Assembly: GCA_030447145.1 (NCBI GenBank)
Contig: JAUJLY010000159.1
Span: 1 to 6,792, forward strand
Length of the DNA: 6,792 nucleotides
DNA from: Thermomicrobiales bacterium
GTDB taxonomy: Bacteria; Chloroflexota; Chloroflexia; Thermomicrobiales; UBA6265
Direction of reading: 5' to 3'
The notes under the pieces are model-generated. The model searched no databases. It saw only the letters and a list, made by a program, of their open reading frames with translations, and was not told the origin of the DNA. A program made the position numbers and the translations under genes. Positions 4,662 to 6,792 of the stretch are shown here, one piece after another; the stretch's first letter is position 1, and each line of letters begins with the position of its first letter.

Positions 4662-6461
4662 ATGGGACAGATACGCGTACAGGTAGAAGATGAAGTCCTT
4701 GGCAAGGCGTATGACAGCCGAATCGCCAGCCGCCTGCTCGGCTTCCTCACGCCCTACCGATCACGGTTGCTCTTCACTACCGCAATGGTCATCCTCGGCA
4801 CAGTCGCCGACCTGCTGTTGCCCAAGTACTTCAGTATGGTGATCGATGAGGTGCGGCAGGAACAGCGGATGTCGATGGTCAACCTGATCGGCATCGCCTT
4901 CGTGGTCACCGTCATCATCCGTTTCTTCGCCAATTGGGGGCAGTTCTACAGCACCCAGTGGCTCGGTGGACGCGTGGTCTTTGACATCCGGAACCGGATG
5001 TTCCGGCACCTCCAGAACCTGAGCATCGGATACATCGACAAGCGCGGCGTCGGCACGGTGATGACCCGCATCCAGAACGATGTCGCGGTCATCCAGGAGC
5101 TCTTTTCCGAGACGGTGATCGGCATCATCAGCAATGTCCTGGTGCTGGTAGGCATCATCGTCATCATGCTGATCACGAACTGGAAGCTGGCGCTGCTCAG
5201 CTTTCTCGTGCTTCCGATCATGACGCTGGTCATGGCCTACTGGCAAAAGTACGCCAAGGCCGCCTACCGGATGACCCGTCGCACGCTCTCCATCGTGAAC
5301 GCGAACCTCGCCGAGAGCATCGCCGGCATGCGCGTGGTGCAGGCCTACACCCGCGAACCGACCAACATGAAGGCGTTTCGCAAGATCAACGGTGACAATC
5401 TGGATGCGTCCATCGAGGCTGCCAAGTACTCCTCGATGCTCTTTCCCACCGTGAGTTTCCTGTCGTCGGCCTCGACCGCGATGATCGTCTACTTCGGGGG
5501 CCGGCTGGTCTTCAACGAAGCGCTTTCGCTCGGGCAGCTGGTGCTCTTCATTGCCTTTATCGACCGCTTCTTCGCGCCGATCCGCGAGCTCAGCCAGCAA
5601 TACAGCACCATGCAGTCGGCGATGGTTGCCGGCGAGCGCATCTTCGAGGTGCTGGATGTCGAGCCGGAGGTCCAGGACAAGCGGGACGCATACGAGTTGC
5701 CCGAGATCGAGGGCAAGGTTGACTACAATAATGTGACCTTCGGGTACGGCAACACCGAGATCCTGCACGACATCGACCTGCACGTGCAGCCGGGAGAAAC
5801 CGTCGCCTTCGTCGGGGAGACGGGCGCCGGCAAGAGTTCGATGATCAACCTGCTGATGCGCTTCTCCGATGTCTGGAGTGGCAGCATCACCATCGACGGC
5901 CACGACATCCGCGACGTCACCCAGGAGTCATTGCGATCCCAGCTCGGCATCGTGCTGCAGGACACCTTCCTCTTCGGAAGCACCATCCGGCAGAACATTG
6001 CCTATGCCCGCTCGGATGCGACCAGCCAGGAGATCGAGCAGGCCGCCCGGGATGTCGGCGTGCACGACTTCATCGAGAAGTTGCCAGACGGGTACGACAC
6101 CGAGGTGCAGGAGCGCGGAGTCAGCCTCTCCATTGGGCAGCGGCAGCTGATCTCCTTCGCCAGGGCGCTGCTGGCGGACCCGAAGATCCTCATCCTCGAC
6201 GAGGCCACCAGCTCGATCGACACGCAGACCGAGCAGTTGATCCAGGAGGCGCTGAAGCGCGTGCTCGTCGGCCGGACGTCGTTCGTCATCGCGCACCGGC
6301 TCTCGACCATTCGCAAGGCTGACAAGGTCGTCGTCATGGACGAGGGACGGATCGTCGAGATGGGCGCGCATGATGAGCTCATCGCAGCCAGTGGCATGTA
6401 CTACAATCTCTACACCATGCAATGGCGCGATCAGGGCAACGCCGCCGAGAGCGAGGAATAA
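4662..6461 (+). CDS. Heterodimeric ABC exporter half-transporter, subunit with the catalytic ATP site
   Basis: A 599-residue partner of the preceding subunit with the same architecture: predicted helices at about 36-57, 73-93, 150-171, 173-195, 256-281 and 287-305, then an NBD from about 350. ATG at 4662 follows the previous stop by 2 bases, and GGGGGAG ends 10 bases upstream within the end of that gene, so the two are almost certainly co-transcribed and translationally coupled. NBD motifs are Walker A GETGAGKSS (385-393), Q-loop Q433, Walker B LILDE with catalytic E514, D-loop SID (518-520) and switch H545. The signature is LSIGQ (489-493) rather than LSGGQ. In the head-to-tail dimer this altered signature faces the degenerate Walker site of the partner, while the partner's intact LSGGQ completes the site containing E514 and H545. 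An extra ~20 residues precede the elbow helix. The shared ending 'YY.LYTMQ' with the partner suggests an old duplication. Confidence 0.95.
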   Translation: MGQIRVQVEDEVLGKAYDSRIASRLLGFLTPYRSRLLFTTAMVILGTVADLLLPKYFSMVIDEVRQEQRMSMVNLIGIAFVVTVIIRFFANWGQFYSTQWLGGRVVFDIRNRMFRHLQNLSIGYIDKRGVGTVMTRIQNDVAVIQELFSETVIGIISNVLVLVGIIVIMLITNWKLALLSFLVLPIMTLVMAYWQKYAKAAYRMTRRTLSIVNANLAESIAGMRVVQAYTREPTNMKAFRKINGDNLDASIEAAKYSSMLFPTVSFLSSASTAMIVYFGGRLVFNEALSLGQLVLFIAFIDRFFAPIRELSQQYSTMQSAMVAGERIFEVLDVEPEVQDKRDAYELPEIEGKVDYNNVTFGYGNTEILHDIDLHVQPGETVAFVGETGAGKSSMINLLMRFSDVWSGSITIDGHDIRDVTQESLRSQLGIVLQDTFLFGSTIRQNIAYARSDATSQEIEQAARDVGVHDFIEKLPDGYDTEVQERGVSLSIGQRQLISFARALLADPKILILDEATSSIDTQTEQLIQEALKRVLVGRTSFVIAHRLSTIRKADKVVVMDEGRIVEMGAHDELIAASGMYYNLYTMQWRDQGNAAESEE

Positions 6462-6792
6462 CCCGCAGTCTGCCAACCCCTTGAGTGTCACAGAAAGCCG
6501 GGGCTATGGTGGTGATCTCGCTCAGGTTCCATAATGCCAGGGTCTCCTCTGGCGGCACTGGTGGGTCTCGTACTGACGCGCTCTTGATGTCAGTGAAGGT
6601 AGGCAACGCGCACATGCTCTGGCCGTCTGAGCGGTGATAGGGGTGACCGCCTCTGGTCCCCGGCGTACGACGGCTGGGACAAGCGGCGAGCGGGAAATGG
6701 AAGTGGCGGCATATCGCCTGTGTCCTGATCCAATGAGCCCAACAGGTTAGGAATACGCCAGGACGTTACGACGTCACACGACGTCACACGAC
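6462..6792. other. Downstream region without a recognisable gene
   Basis: After the exporter stop codon 331 bases run to the window edge with no credible gene. Two minus-strand open frames (6379-6615 and 6590-6787) lack ribosome sites and domain character. A 7-bp hairpin with one G-U pair (GCCAGGG 6536-6542, loop TCTC, CTCTGGC 6547-6553) is the best terminator candidate for the operon but has no T-run. A second stem GCGGT/ACCGC lies at 6631-6650. Confidence 0.55.
6768..6792. repeat. 10-base tandem repeat, 2.5 copies, reaching the window end
   Basis: ACGACGTCAC is repeated exactly (6768-6777 and 6778-6787), followed by ACGAC to the last base. A related ACGTTACG precedes it. The array may continue outside the window, so its true length is unknown. 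Confidence 0.6.

Noticed and set aside
4761..5903. 380-residue minus-strand open frame
   Set aside because: It lies wholly antisense to the second ABC subunit. Its translation is rich in His, Asp and Arg with no domain or membrane pattern, as expected for the complement of a GC-rich gene.
6590..6787. 65-residue minus-strand open frame at the right edge
   Set aside because: No ribosome site, no recognisable domain, and it begins inside the tandem repeat. I cannot support it as a gene.

Overview
The window is GC-rich and bacterial, with GC-rich third codon positions, GTG used alongside ATG as a start, and Shine-Dalgarno sites of the GGAGG or GGAG type. A LexA-type box of the Gram-positive form (CGAAC-N4-GTTY) and the overall style of the genes fit Chloroflexota (for example Thermomicrobia) or Actinobacteria. 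No rRNA or other marker gene is present, so this placement is an inference.

Layout, left to right. Positions 2-475 (+) are the 3' end of an AI-2E family permease gene that begins before the window. It converges on a minus-strand group: an 82-residue single-pass membrane protein of unknown function (1968-2216), an SRAP/HMCES/YedK-type protein that caps abasic sites in DNA (1110-1808), and a SnoaL-like 'ester cyclase' of the NTF2-like fold (614-988). These three genes are separated by 120-160 bases with hairpins in the gaps, so they may be separate units rather than a tight operon.

Positions 2217-2808 form a divergent intergenic region of almost 600 bases with no convincing gene but many inverted repeats. 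It holds a 13/14 match to the Gram-positive LexA box (2408-2421), a second GAAC-N4-GTTC dyad (2464-2477), an exact 12-base inverted pair joining the two halves of the region, and a set of complementary segments at 2495-2668 that could fold as a long structured leader for the plus-strand operon.

Positions 2809-4659 and 4662-6461 (+) encode two half-size ABC exporters separated by 2 bases. Their motifs are complementary. The first subunit has Asp for the catalytic Glu and Gln for the H-loop His, but an intact LSGGQ. The second has canonical Glu and His but a changed signature, LSIGQ. Together they predict a heterodimeric multidrug/lipid-type exporter with one degenerate and one working ATP site, as in TM287/288, LmrCD and BmrCD. 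Positions 6462-6792 appear non-coding and end in a short tandem repeat that runs to the window edge.

The exporter and the repair protein are established families. The least explained part is the 2217-2808 control region: an SOS-like operator lies between a DNA-lesion-response gene and an exporter operon, next to a possible structured leader.
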